A stretch of DNA of 64,000 nt. Source: JAJYIW01 sp963781665 (GTDB lineage Bacteria > Chloroflexota > Anaerolineae > Anaerolineales > Anaerolineaceae). The notes beneath the pieces were generated by a model that saw only the letters and a list, made by a program, of their open reading frames with translations, made no database searches and was not told the origin of the DNA. The position numbers were made by a program, and so were the translations under genes. Positions 52,075 to 61,119 of the stretch are shown piece after piece. The first letter of the stretch is position 1. Each line of letters starts with the position of its first letter. The DNA lies in NCBI GenBank assembly GCA_963781665.1, contig CAWAGA010000002.1, positions 4,650,001-4,714,000 on the forward strand, written 5' to 3'.

Positions 52075-53680
52075 CAAGGTCCAAATCTTAGTTCAATTAC
52101 CCAGCGCTTGGGTTGGAATCATTTCAGCGCTCGCTTATATCCTTCCATTCCTTCTTCTGGCTGCTGTTTTCTGGTTCATTTTCCGTCAGGCCCAGGGAAG
52201 TAATAATGCCGCTATGTCGTTCGGTAAATCTCGGGCACGAATGTTTTCTGGAGATCACCCAACAGTGACCTTTGACGACGTTGCTGGTGTCGATGAATCC
52301 AAAGAAGAGCTGAAAGAGGTCGTTGAGTTTCTACGTGAACCTCAAAAATTTATTTCACTCGGTGCTCGCATTCCTAAAGGTGTCTTGTTAGTTGGCCCTC
52401 CCGGAACTGGGAAAACCCTACTTGCGAAAGCGGTCTCAGGGGAAGCTGGCGTTCCATTCTTTTCAATTTCCGGATCTGAATTCGTTGAAATGTTCGTTGG
52501 CGTAGGTGCCAGCCGAGTTCGTGATCTTTTTGATCAAGCTAAACGTCATTCGCCCTGTATTATTTTTGTTGACGAAATCGATGCGGTTGGACGCCAACGC
52601 GGTGCAGGTTTAGGTGGAAGCCACGATGAACGCGAACAAACCTTGAACCAGATGTTGGTAGAGATGGATGGTTTCGATACCGATACAAACGTCATCATTA
52701 TGGCAGCAACCAACCGCCCGGATATTCTCGACCCGGCCTTGCTCCGGCCCGGTCGTTTTGATCGCCGGGTAGTATTAGATCGACCGGATATGCGCGGCCG
52801 AGAAGCAATCCTAAAAGTCCACGTGAAGGGGAAACCATTGGCACCTAATGTCGATCTTGGGGTCTTATCCCGCGGCACACCCGGATTTGTTGGTGCCGAT
52901 CTCGAGAATCTGGTTAACGAAGCTGCTATTCTGGCAGCTCGCCAAAATAAGCGTGTTATCGGGCAGGCTGAATTCGAGGAAGCGATCGAGAGAGTAATAG
53001 CCGGTCCGGAGCGCAAATCACGATTGATCAGCAGTGACGAGAAACGCATTGTTGCTTATCACGAAGCCGGCCACGCTGTAGTTATGAACACCTTACCAGA
53101 GGCGGACCCGGTTCAAAAAGTATCGATCATTGCGCGCGGTATGGCGGCTGGATATACGCTGTCCTTACCAGAAGAAGACCGCACCTTGATGCCCCGCAAG
53201 AAATTCATCGCTGAGATGATCAGCGCATTGGGAGGACGAGCAGCTGAAGAAATCGTATTCGATGATATTACATCAGGAGCGGCCAATGATATCGAACGGG
53301 TTACCCAATTAGCTCGAAACATGGTAACTCGCCTCGGAATGAGCGATAAGCTTGGACCGATGGTCTACGGCCAAAAAGATGAAATGATCTTCCTCGGCCG
53401 GGAAATTGCCGAACAAAGGGATTACTCCGAAACTGTCGCAGAACAAATAGATCATGAGGTTCGAATCCTCGTCGATGAATGCTACATCCAGGCGCGTCAG
53501 ATTTTGCTGGAATATCGTGAAAGCCTGGACGCGGTCGCAACTCGACTGCTTGAGGTCGAGACGATCTCAAGAACTGAATTCGAACGGATTTTCCCCCCTC
53601 CATTCCCAAAGATTAGCGGCATTCCTGCCCAGATTAATGGGAAAGTATCGTTGGATCCATCCCTTCGAGATGCTGTCTAA
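52055..53680 (+). CDS. ftsH: cell division protease FtsH, AAA+ and metalloprotease part
   Basis: Membrane-bound ATP-dependent zinc protease. It continues with the second transmembrane helix (IISALAYILPFLLLAAVFWFIF). Walker A is GPPGTGKTL, then the pore motif FVGVGASRVRDLF, Walker B IIFVDEIDAVG and the SRH NRPDILDPALLRPGRFDR. The zinc site is HEAGH, with a third ligand in the acidic DDITSGAANDIE. The 3' end overlaps convergent fadD by 47 bp. Confidence 0.96.
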   Translation, partial: PQELASNKVQILVQLPSAWVGIISALAYILPFLLLAAVFWFIFRQAQGSNNAAMSFGKSRARMFSGDHPTVTFDDVAGVDESKEELKEVVEFLREPQKFISLGARIPKGVLLVGPPGTGKTLLAKAVSGEAGVPFFSISGSEFVEMFVGVGASRVRDLFDQAKRHSPCIIFVDEIDAVGRQRGAGLGGSHDEREQTLNQMLVEMDGFDTDTNVIIMAATNRPDILDPALLRPGRFDRRVVLDRPDMRGREAILKVHVKGKPLAPNVDLGVLSRGTPGFVGADLENLVNEAAILAARQNKRVIGQAEFEEAIERVIAGPERKSRLISSDEKRIVAYHEAGHAVVMNTLPEADPVQKVSIIARGMAAGYTLSLPEEDRTLMPRKKFIAEMISALGGRAAEEIVFDDITSGAANDIERVTQLARNMVTRLGMSDKLGPMVYGQKDEMIFLGREIAEQRDYSETVAEQIDHEVRILVDECYIQARQILLEYRESLDAVATRLLEVETISRTEFERIFPPPFPKISGIPAQINGKVSLDPSLRDAV

Positions 53681-55298
53681 TCAATTCTCGTTTTAGAATT
53701 TTACCGACGGGTGTTCTGGGAAATTCTGTTCGAAATTCGACGAGGACAGGAATTTTGAAATAAGCCAGGGAAGGTTCACACCAGGTTTTAATGTCGTCCT
53801 GGGTTAATGAACTCCCTGGTTTTTTTATTACCCAGGCTTTTACTACTTCCCCCTTCTTTGCGTCTGGTACACCTGCAACACAAACATCCACGATCTGCGG
53901 GTGAGCAGAAATGACCTCTTCAATTTCGCGTGGCCAGACTTGAAATCCACTGACTTTGATCAACTCCTTCTTCCGTCCTACCAGGTAGAAATAGCCATCT
54001 TCGTCCATTTTGCCGATATCACCGGTAAATAACCAGCCGCTCCGAATAGCATTTGCAGTTTCTTTGGACTGATTATGATAGCCAACCATAACCTGGGGAC
54101 CACGCACGATCAATTCCCCTACCTCGCCGGTTGTTAATCTTATTGTGCCATTTTCCATATCGACAATCTGGGAGTCTACGTCCGGGAGGGGTAAGCCTAT
54201 CGATCCCAATCGATTTTCGCCATGGATGGGATTACAATGGGTTGCTGTTGGCGCTTCTGAAAGACCGTAACCTTCACACAGTTTTCCAGAAATTAAATGC
54301 TCAAAACGATTTTTTATTTCTACAGGCAAAGACGCTGATCCGGAAATAGCTATGCGGATCGAACGCAAGTCAGAACGATCCGGATTGACTTCGAGATTAT
54401 GTGAGATCATCCCGAACAATGAGGGTACACCAGGAAATATGGTTACTTGATACCGGTGGATTTCGGCAACCAGGGCGACGATGTCCCTGGGGTCAGGGAC
54501 CAGAACCAACAGGCCAGCAGTTGCAATGCACAGGCTCATTCCAATCACCATTCCGTACACGTGATACATTGGGATCGCCATTAAAAAAACTTCCTTGCCT
54601 ACCTCAATGTCAGCTAACCAATTCCTAAACTGAAGGCTATTTGCAACCAGGTTCCGGTGCAACCCAATCGCTGCTTTTGGCGTTCCAGTCGTTCCTCCAG
54701 TATATTGGAAAACCGCAGGGTCGTCAGGATTAACGCCGAAATCGTCACCATCCTGGGGGAAGTCTTGATCCGTAATTTCGTCAAAGAATATATCCGGAGG
54801 TTGTACTCCACTCAGCTCTGAATAGGTGTTAATTTCTGGCTCGAGATCTTTCACCACAATAATTCTAGCAATTGTTGTTTTAGATTGGATAGATTTAATC
54901 GCGTCGTATTTTGATTGCAGCGTGACCAGGAAAATTATCCCGGCATCGTTTGCTTGATGGATGAGTTCCTGTGGCTTGAAGGCGGGGTTAATTGCTGCGA
55001 TAACCCCACCGGCCTTCGAAACCCCATAAAATGCAATGACAAACTCCGGGATGTTCGGTAAGAATAATCCCACCCTATCGCCTTTTCGCAATCCTGACTG
55101 CCTAAAAAAAAAGGCTGCCTTAGTGGTCAGTAAATCCATTTGGTGGTAAGTAATTTCCCGACCATTGCAAACCGTACACACTTTATCAGGGAAATTGCGT
55201 GCCGATTTAACCAAAAATGCATGCAATGGTTTGTGTGGGTACTCAAGTGATTTCGGGACGTTCTTATCGTAAAACTTGATCCAGGGTCGGTTCTTCAT
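53634..55298 (-). CDS. fadD: long-chain fatty-acid-CoA ligase (AMP-binding)
   Basis: Activates fatty acids to acyl-CoA through an acyl-adenylate, 554 aa. The P-loop motif YTGGTTGTPKAAIG, YGLSEAPTATH, the hinge FTGDIGKMDEDGYFYLVGRKKELIKVSGFQVWPREIEE and a C-terminal lysine in PRTPVGKILKREL are all seen. Chain-length preference is unknown. Its 3' end overlaps ftsH; miaA lies 12 bp upstream on the same strand. Confidence 0.92.
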   Translation of the reverse strand: MKNRPWIKFYDKNVPKSLEYPHKPLHAFLVKSARNFPDKVCTVCNGREITYHQMDLLTTKAAFFFRQSGLRKGDRVGLFLPNIPEFVIAFYGVSKAGGVIAAINPAFKPQELIHQANDAGIIFLVTLQSKYDAIKSIQSKTTIARIIVVKDLEPEINTYSELSGVQPPDIFFDEITDQDFPQDGDDFGVNPDDPAVFQYTGGTTGTPKAAIGLHRNLVANSLQFRNWLADIEVGKEVFLMAIPMYHVYGMVIGMSLCIATAGLLVLVPDPRDIVALVAEIHRYQVTIFPGVPSLFGMISHNLEVNPDRSDLRSIRIAISGSASLPVEIKNRFEHLISGKLCEGYGLSEAPTATHCNPIHGENRLGSIGLPLPDVDSQIVDMENGTIRLTTGEVGELIVRGPQVMVGYHNQSKETANAIRSGWLFTGDIGKMDEDGYFYLVGRKKELIKVSGFQVWPREIEEVISAHPQIVDVCVAGVPDAKKGEVVKAWVIKKPGSSLTQDDIKTWCEPSLAYFKIPVLVEFRTEFPRTPVGKILKRELIRQHLEGMDPTILSH

Positions 55299-55310
55299 TT
55301 TCCTTCCTAT

Positions 55311-56249
55311 CTAACTCCGGCCAAATTCCGCAAACACCACCTGTTCCATTTGGTCAACCGTGTCATTTTCTACGGTGAACCACTTGATATTGGCATCGGT
55401 CTCTCTAAACCAATTCGCCTGGCGCCTGACAAATTGCCGTGTCTTCCTTTTAATCAATATAATCGCATCTTCAAACGAACATTCACCAGACAAATATTCA
55501 GCAATTTCTTTATACCCAATCGCCGAAAAGGATGGAAGCGTTCTTGAATAGCCGCGCTTCAGTAGCTGATCAATTTCTTCGACCAGACCATTGGCCACCA
55601 TGGAATCGATGCGAGCATCGATCCTTGTATAGAGATCCTTCCGGTTACGCATCAAGCCCAGGGTTAATACAGAATAAGGTGATGTCATTTTCTGCCGCTG
55701 CTCGGAGAATCGCCTACCAGTCATCAGACATACTTCTAGCGCTCGGATCGTTCGCCTGACATTTCTCGGATCGACGATTGAAGCTGCCACGGGGTCGATT
55801 ACAGCTAATCGTGTATGTAAACCCAGACCGCCAATTTGTTCAGCCCACTTTGTTAATGCATTGCGCATATGTAAATCGGGTTCCTGCAGTGGTATTGTCC
55901 ATCCTTCAATAACAGCCCTTACAAACTGCCCGGTTCCACCTACCATTATTGGCAATTTGTTTTTCAGATGAATCGTGCGGATCGCAGTCATTGCGGCGGC
56001 CTGGAAAACTGCCAGACTCCAGGTATCATCGGGGTCGGCCACATCAATCAAGTGGTGGGGTATATTTTGACGCTCGCTCATCGCTGGTTTTGCGGTACCG
56101 ATATCCATCCCCCGGTAAAATAGCCTTAAATCGGCTGAAATGATCTCGCCATCGAGTCGTTTTGCCAGTTCTATGGATAAAGCAGTCTTTCCTACCCCAG
56201 TAGGTCCAACTATTACGACGAGCGGCGGTTTATTATTAGAACAAGACAT
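55311..56249 (-). CDS. miaA: tRNA dimethylallyltransferase MiaA
   Basis: Adds the dimethylallyl group to A37 of tRNAs reading UNN codons. The protein is 312 aa from the ATG at 56249, the usual size. The P-loop GPTGVGKTA, EIISADLRLFYRGMDIGTAKP, the insertion region and GYKEIAEYLSGE are family motifs. In the usual SADSxQ-Y motif a serine-glutamine pair reads L-R-L-F. The gene overlaps yraN by 14 bp; the frame upstream of 56249 is a yraN shadow. Confidence 0.95.
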   Translation of the reverse strand: MSCSNNKPPLVVIVGPTGVGKTALSIELAKRLDGEIISADLRLFYRGMDIGTAKPAMSERQNIPHHLIDVADPDDTWSLAVFQAAAMTAIRTIHLKNKLPIMVGGTGQFVRAVIEGWTIPLQEPDLHMRNALTKWAEQIGGLGLHTRLAVIDPVAASIVDPRNVRRTIRALEVCLMTGRRFSEQRQKMTSPYSVLTLGLMRNRKDLYTRIDARIDSMVANGLVEEIDQLLKRGYSRTLPSFSAIGYKEIAEYLSGECSFEDAIILIKRKTRQFVRRQANWFRETDANIKWFTVENDTVDQMEQVVFAEFGRS

Positions 56250-56610
56250 TTTCGAAATGCACAATTTCCGGCGGTAATTCTCCAGCCAATTTTCGGATAG
56301 CAATAACATCCAACCGCCAAACCCCATCGCGATCCGGGTTTGCTTGTAAGAACGCCTCAGCCGCGTTGAGCATGTGGATCTGTTTAGTATGGGTGATTCC
56401 GCTTTCTGGAAAGCCAAATTGGGCTGTTGTACGCGTCTTTACCTCAACGAATACCAGCATCTCACCTTCCTGGCTGAGGATATCTATTTCACCATAAGGA
56501 GTGCGGATATTCTTACCAATGATCGAAAAGCCTTTCTCAATAAGAAATTTTTCGGCCACCTGCTCACCCCACCGTCCCAAATTCTGGCGGTATTTCTGTG
56601 TCATCCCCAA
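56236..56610 (-). CDS. YraN/UPF0102 family protein (endonuclease-like)
   Basis: Protein of about 124 aa with the restriction-endonuclease-like fold motif YGEIDILSQEGEMLVFVEVKTRT (E-I-D ... E-V-K). The helical N-terminus NLGRWGEQVAEKFLIEKGF and KQIHMLNAAEAFLQANP also match. Nuclease activity is assumed from the fold. Start may be at 56604. It precedes miaA with a 14-bp overlap. Confidence 0.9.
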   Translation of the reverse strand: MGMTQKYRQNLGRWGEQVAEKFLIEKGFSIIGKNIRTPYGEIDILSQEGEMLVFVEVKTRTTAQFGFPESGITHTKQIHMLNAAEAFLQANPDRDGVWRLDVIAIRKLAGELPPEIVHFENVLF

Positions 56611-56703
56611 TCACCAATGATAAGGTTATGACCGATCCATTTTCCAGTCCCAACCCGCGATCGAAATTCTTTGTTCATCTGGATTTCAACTTATGTAGAT
56701 CTA

Positions 56704-57819
56704 TCAATAGTAACCAAATTCTTCTACTGCAGCGAAAAATGCCAGGATATTTTCCCAGGGTACATCCGGTTCAAGCATGTGGGTTGGTCCGAGTAATAAG
56801 CCGCCACCCAACCCCACGGTTTCGATCCTCTGGCGGACGACACTGCGGATATCTTCCGGGGTTCCAAAAGGAAAGGTGGTTTGTGTGCCGATTGTTCCCC
56901 AAAACGCCAATTGATCCCCATATTTTTGTTTTAATACTTGTGGATCCATGCACTCGGGCTGTACCGGATTCAAAATATCGACTCCGATTTCAATGAGATC
57001 CGGGATAACTGCCGAAGGGTTTCCATCACTGTGATAAAAGACCAAAATATCTGGGCGAATCTGCCGGGCAGTTTGAATGATCAGGCTCAAACGAGGCTTC
57101 AACCACCGGCGCCACATAGCCGGGCTCATCATCATCCCAATTTGGGTTGCGATGTCATCCCCCAACACAATGAGATCCACGCCCATCGAAACCAAAGCTT
57201 CGACGTACTTACAGCGAATTTCTGTGACTCGATCCAGGAGGATAGCAGCCAGCTCGGGCCGAAGTGAAAAATCTTCAAGTAATTGTTCTAGACCGCGAAT
57301 TTGCCAGCTTACTTCGAAAATCGAACAGGCTGCAGCACCGGCGACACATAATCCTCTCTCTTGGAACGCCTCGATCGTTTTTATTGCTTTTTCAAGCCGC
57401 CAGTTTTCGTTAAACGCCGGAAATGGAAACGACTTGATTTCCTCCACTTTAGTGGCTTTCAATAATGGAAAAACGATCCGTGTAAAATGATGCTCTGAGC
57501 CAGGGATATGGCCTGTTCCCCATTCGGTTATTGTAGACTGAGGAGGTAGTTCACCTAGGAATGTGCGGAAAACCTCAACCTTCTTTTCCCATTCAGGATC
57601 GTAATCATCATCTTGCGGGTCAATGCCAAAACCTCGTGAAATTTCTAAGCCGACGAAACGAACGTCGGTCTTAAAATAATCATCCGCATCTGCAGCACCA
57701 GTGCGTTCTTGAAAGGTTTTTAAAATACCTGGAGATAAACCCCAGCTAAGATCAACTGGAACGCGATCAGGTTGTTGGCGGCTCATTGCAGTAATGACAC
57801 GAGTTCGTGAGTCCATCAT
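56704..57819 (-). CDS. uroporphyrinogen decarboxylase family protein (methyltransferase-like)
   Basis: A URO-D-fold protein of 371 aa. Typical blocks are SRTRVITAMSRQQPDRVPVDLSWG, GVDLIVLGDDIATQIGMMMSP, the H-S-D-G segment (LVFYHSDGNPSAVIPDLIEIGVDILNPVQPE) and WGTIGTQTTFPFG. The H-S-D-G and late G-x-L-L-G-P motifs point to the methylcobamide:CoM-type methyltransferase branch, not haem synthesis. No haem gene is nearby. I start at the first of two ATG codons after AAAAGGAAACG. Confidence 0.85.
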   Translation of the reverse strand: MMDSRTRVITAMSRQQPDRVPVDLSWGLSPGILKTFQERTGAADADDYFKTDVRFVGLEISRGFGIDPQDDDYDPEWEKKVEVFRTFLGELPPQSTITEWGTGHIPGSEHHFTRIVFPLLKATKVEEIKSFPFPAFNENWRLEKAIKTIEAFQERGLCVAGAAACSIFEVSWQIRGLEQLLEDFSLRPELAAILLDRVTEIRCKYVEALVSMGVDLIVLGDDIATQIGMMMSPAMWRRWLKPRLSLIIQTARQIRPDILVFYHSDGNPSAVIPDLIEIGVDILNPVQPECMDPQVLKQKYGDQLAFWGTIGTQTTFPFGTPEDIRSVVRQRIETVGLGGGLLLGPTHMLEPDVPWENILAFFAAVEEFGYY

Positions 57820-57863
57820 TCGTTTCCTTTTCTCCAAATTATACTTTGATCTACTCCGACGGT

Positions 57864-57891
57864 TTGACATTTTCCAATTTCGTGTTAAACT
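57864..57891 (+). promoter_or_regulatory. predicted sigma-70 promoter of cinA
   Basis: TTGACA (57864-57869), 16-bp spacer, TAAACT (57886-57891), about 50 bp before the cinA start, in the divergent gap with the UroD-type gene. Confidence 0.6.
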
Positions 57892-57940
57892 ACCCGTAAT
57901 CAATGCACTTTTTCAATCTGAATTCGGTTAATGGGGTCAT

Positions 57941-59095
57941 ATGCCAACTGCAGAAATTATCACTATTGGAACAGAATTATTACTGGGGGAGATTCAGGAT
58001 ACGAACACCAGATATTTAGCCAGAACGTTACGCGATTGTGGGGTTGATATTTACCGGACAATGACCGTTGGAGATAATACCAAAAGAATTTCATTGGCAA
58101 TTCAAGAAGCTTTACTGAGAACAAACATTATAATCACCACCGGGGGACTCGGGCCAACAGTTGACGATCCGACCCGCCAGGCGGTCGCCGAGGCATTAGG
58201 AGTCCAGCTTGAGTTTTTACCCCGTTTGTGGGATCAGATCCTGGCTCGCTTTCAGAGATATGGCAGGATACCAGGTGAAAATAACAAACGCCAGGCATAT
58301 ATTCCTCACGGTGCAATCCCGGTTGAAAATCCGGTAGGAACCGCGCCGGCTTTCATATACGAAATTGATGATAAATCTGTTATTTCTCTTCCCGGCGTCC
58401 CTCGGGAAATGGAATATCTCACCCAAAATGTCGTTTTACCATATCTTCGTGAACATTATACCCTGCAAGAAATCATCAAAGCCAGCGTACTGCATACAGC
58501 CACCATTGGTGAATCGACTGTAGACGAGCTTGTAGGCGACCTGGAGATAATTGCCAATCCCACCGTTGGCCTCCTTGCCCATCCCGGGCAAGTCGACATA
58601 AGAGTGACCGCCAAAGCCGCGACAATGGAGGATGCCGATCAAATGATTGCCTCAACAGTTGCCATTATCCGCCAAAGGCTGGGCGATTATATCTTCGGTG
58701 TCGACGAAGAAAAGATAGAAGATGTGACTATACGCAGCCTGTTGGGCCGAAAGTGGTCACTGGCTCTGGTTGAAGCCGGCTTGGGTGGTGAATTGGTTCA
58801 ACGCTTTTCTAAAGCGGCCCTCACTACTGTGAACGGCGAGATTGTATCTTCACCTCTAGGATCAGACAAGTTAACTGAACGAACCGTAGAACTTCAAGCA
58901 CGTTATCAGGCTGATGTCTTGATCGGCGCCAACCTTACTCCTGGAGGAGAAAAACAAAACCTGAATGTGGTTTTAATTACACCGACCGAGAAAAAAGAAT
59001 ATGACGCTTCATATGGAGGCCCACCCCAGAATGCACCGTTGTGGGCTGCAAACCTGACCATAGACCTTGTTCGCCGCCTTCTACAGAAAGAATAA
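57941..59095 (+). CDS. cinA: CinA family protein with degenerate C-terminal domain
   Basis: Protein of 384 aa. The N-terminal molybdopterin-binding-like COG1058 domain is intact: AEIITIGTELLLGEIQDTNTRYLARTL, TTGGLGPTVDDPTRQAVAEALG and SLPGVPREM; it acts as ADP-ribose/nicotinamide nucleotide pyrophosphatase in the family. The C-terminal domain should begin with an A-E-S-C-T-G-G catalytic motif for NMN deamidation. Here it reads L-V-E-A-G-L-G-G, so the catalytic serine is missing. Likely only the N-terminal activity remains. Confidence 0.92.
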   Translation: MPTAEIITIGTELLLGEIQDTNTRYLARTLRDCGVDIYRTMTVGDNTKRISLAIQEALLRTNIIITTGGLGPTVDDPTRQAVAEALGVQLEFLPRLWDQILARFQRYGRIPGENNKRQAYIPHGAIPVENPVGTAPAFIYEIDDKSVISLPGVPREMEYLTQNVVLPYLREHYTLQEIIKASVLHTATIGESTVDELVGDLEIIANPTVGLLAHPGQVDIRVTAKAATMEDADQMIASTVAIIRQRLGDYIFGVDEEKIEDVTIRSLLGRKWSLALVEAGLGGELVQRFSKAALTTVNGEIVSSPLGSDKLTERTVELQARYQADVLIGANLTPGGEKQNLNVVLITPTEKKEYDASYGGPPQNAPLWAANLTIDLVRRLLQKE

Positions 59096-59112
59096 CCCGA
59101 TCGGATCAAATT

Positions 59113-61089
59113 ATGAACGTTGACACTCTATTTACGAATGCACTCGTTTTGACAATGGATGAACAGTTCCATAAATTCGAACCTGGAGCTGTGGCTGTTC
59201 ACGGGGACGCGATTATTGCAGCCGGGCTGGAAACAGACCTGAAAGAAAAATACCAATCGACATCGATCATCGATTGCCAGGGAAAGGTATTGATGCCAGG
59301 CCTGGTAAATGCTCATACCCATGTTCCAATGACGCTTCTGCGTGGATTGGCTGACGACCTGCGCCTGGACGTATGGTTGATGGGATACATGATGCCTGTT
59401 GAACGTCAATTTGTCTCACCAGACTTCGTCGAATTGGGGACAACCCTGGCTTGCGCCGAGATGATCCGTAGCGGTGTTACCTGTTTTGCCGACATGTATT
59501 ATTTTGAGGAGCACGTTGCGGAAGCTACTGCTAAAGCAGGATTGCGGGCAGTTTGCTCTCAAACCGTATTGAAATTCCCAACACCTGACGCACAATTCTT
59601 CGAAGAGTCGCTGGCCGCTGCCCGTGATTTTATCAGCTCATGGAAAGGACATTCACTCATCGTACCTTCCGTTGGCCCACACGCTCCTTATACCTGTACG
59701 CCAGAAATTCTACGATCGACGGCTGCGTTAGCGGCTGAATTCGATGTGCCATTGCACATACACATATCTGAAACGGCCCTAGAAGTTGAAAACATGCGCC
59801 ATGAACAGGGGATGCCGGTCATTCCCTACATCAAAAAACAAAACCTCTTTGATGCCAAGGTACTTGCAGCCCATTGTGTACATGTAGACGAAGGCGAAAT
59901 TCGAACGATGCTCCACTATGGTGCAGGAGTTGCTCATAATCCTTCATCGAACATGAAGTTAGCGTCAGGGGTTGCCCCGATAAAAAAAATGCTCGATTTG
60001 GGCTTGAACGTTGGCATCGGTACTGACGGCCCAGCTTCAAATAATGATCTGGACATGTTCGAAGAAATGCGCCTGGCTTCCTTCCTGGCAAAGGGCTTTT
60101 CAGGTGACCCGACTGCTCTTCCAGCTCGTACATCTGTATTAATGGCAACCCGTCTTGGAGCGCAAGCTCTTCATCTGGGCGCGATCACTGGCTCGATCGA
60201 ACCGGGTAAACGAGCCGACCTGATCCTTGTGGACATATCGACACTACATAATACCCCTCGCTTTAAACGTGATCCCCAAGGTCCTTATGCGCAGCTGGTG
60301 TATGCAACCAAGGCAACCGATGTTACAGATGTGATGGTTAATGGCTCCTGGCTGATGCGTGACCGCCAGATATTGACAGTAAATGAAAGTGAATTGCTTT
60401 ACCAAAGCCAGGATTATGCTCGCCAGATTGATTCCTTCTTAATAGATCGTGAACAATCTGTATTGTCGAAATTGATAGCTATTGGCGGCGCCTCGCAAGA
60501 AGAAAGCTTCGAGATACAATTGAAAGTCCGCCTTGATGACCAGATACCACAAGTACTGGAGACCCTCAACAACCCTGAAATAGAGATCATCCGCACCCGC
60601 CATTATCGTCAATATGATACCTATTACACTTTCGAAGATGCAGATAAGGGCAGGATCCGTTATCGCGAAGATGATTTCATCGATGATCATGAACAAATCA
60701 CGAATGTACGTTCGAGATTAACCTTGATCGGGCCAGTCCGTGAAGGTTACTTTGCTCAACAGGTATTGCTTTCACGCTCTCGTTATCTGGCGCCTGCTAC
60801 ACAGAGCTTACGCTTTTACCACGAATACTTCAGACCATGCCAACAATTGGAGGTGCAAAAGGATCGTTTGAGATTCTTGATCAAATATAAAGGGACTGAG
60901 TTCTTTATTAACATCGATCATCTCATAAATCCGGATATAGGCCGATTCCTGGAAATAAAAAGCCGAACATGGAGCAGACAGGACGCAGAATTAAAATCTG
61001 GCCTGGCAACGGACCTGATTGCATTCCTGGGCCTTTCTTCTTGTGAGGTCGTCACTGAAGATTATTTCGAAATAGCCAAAACGAATTGA
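59113..61089 (+). CDS. MtaD-type amidohydrolase fused to a CYTH domain
   Basis: Protein of 658 aa from the ATG at 59113. Residues 1-445 are a metal-dependent amidohydrolase of the methylthioadenosine/S-adenosylhomocysteine deaminase class: GLVNAHTHVPMTLLRGLADDL, GPHAPYTCTPE, HIHISET, LAAHCVHVDEGEI and GTDGPASNNDLDMFEEM. Residues 465-655 resemble a CYTH triphosphate-binding tunnel: FEIQLKVRL in place of E-x-E-x-K, then RHYRQYDTYY, RIRYRED and FLEIKSR. The usual second Glu is Gln. Function of the CYTH part is unclear. It overlaps nothing; glgC starts 30 bp later. Confidence 0.85.
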   Translation: MNVDTLFTNALVLTMDEQFHKFEPGAVAVHGDAIIAAGLETDLKEKYQSTSIIDCQGKVLMPGLVNAHTHVPMTLLRGLADDLRLDVWLMGYMMPVERQFVSPDFVELGTTLACAEMIRSGVTCFADMYYFEEHVAEATAKAGLRAVCSQTVLKFPTPDAQFFEESLAAARDFISSWKGHSLIVPSVGPHAPYTCTPEILRSTAALAAEFDVPLHIHISETALEVENMRHEQGMPVIPYIKKQNLFDAKVLAAHCVHVDEGEIRTMLHYGAGVAHNPSSNMKLASGVAPIKKMLDLGLNVGIGTDGPASNNDLDMFEEMRLASFLAKGFSGDPTALPARTSVLMATRLGAQALHLGAITGSIEPGKRADLILVDISTLHNTPRFKRDPQGPYAQLVYATKATDVTDVMVNGSWLMRDRQILTVNESELLYQSQDYARQIDSFLIDREQSVLSKLIAIGGASQEESFEIQLKVRLDDQIPQVLETLNNPEIEIIRTRHYRQYDTYYTFEDADKGRIRYREDDFIDDHEQITNVRSRLTLIGPVREGYFAQQVLLSRSRYLAPATQSLRFYHEYFRPCQQLEVQKDRLRFLIKYKGTEFFINIDHLINPDIGRFLEIKSRTWSRQDAELKSGLATDLIAFLGLSSCEVVTEDYFEIAKTN

Positions 61090-61119
61090 ACCCAACCGTT
61101 CAGAAAGAGGCGCAGAGTC

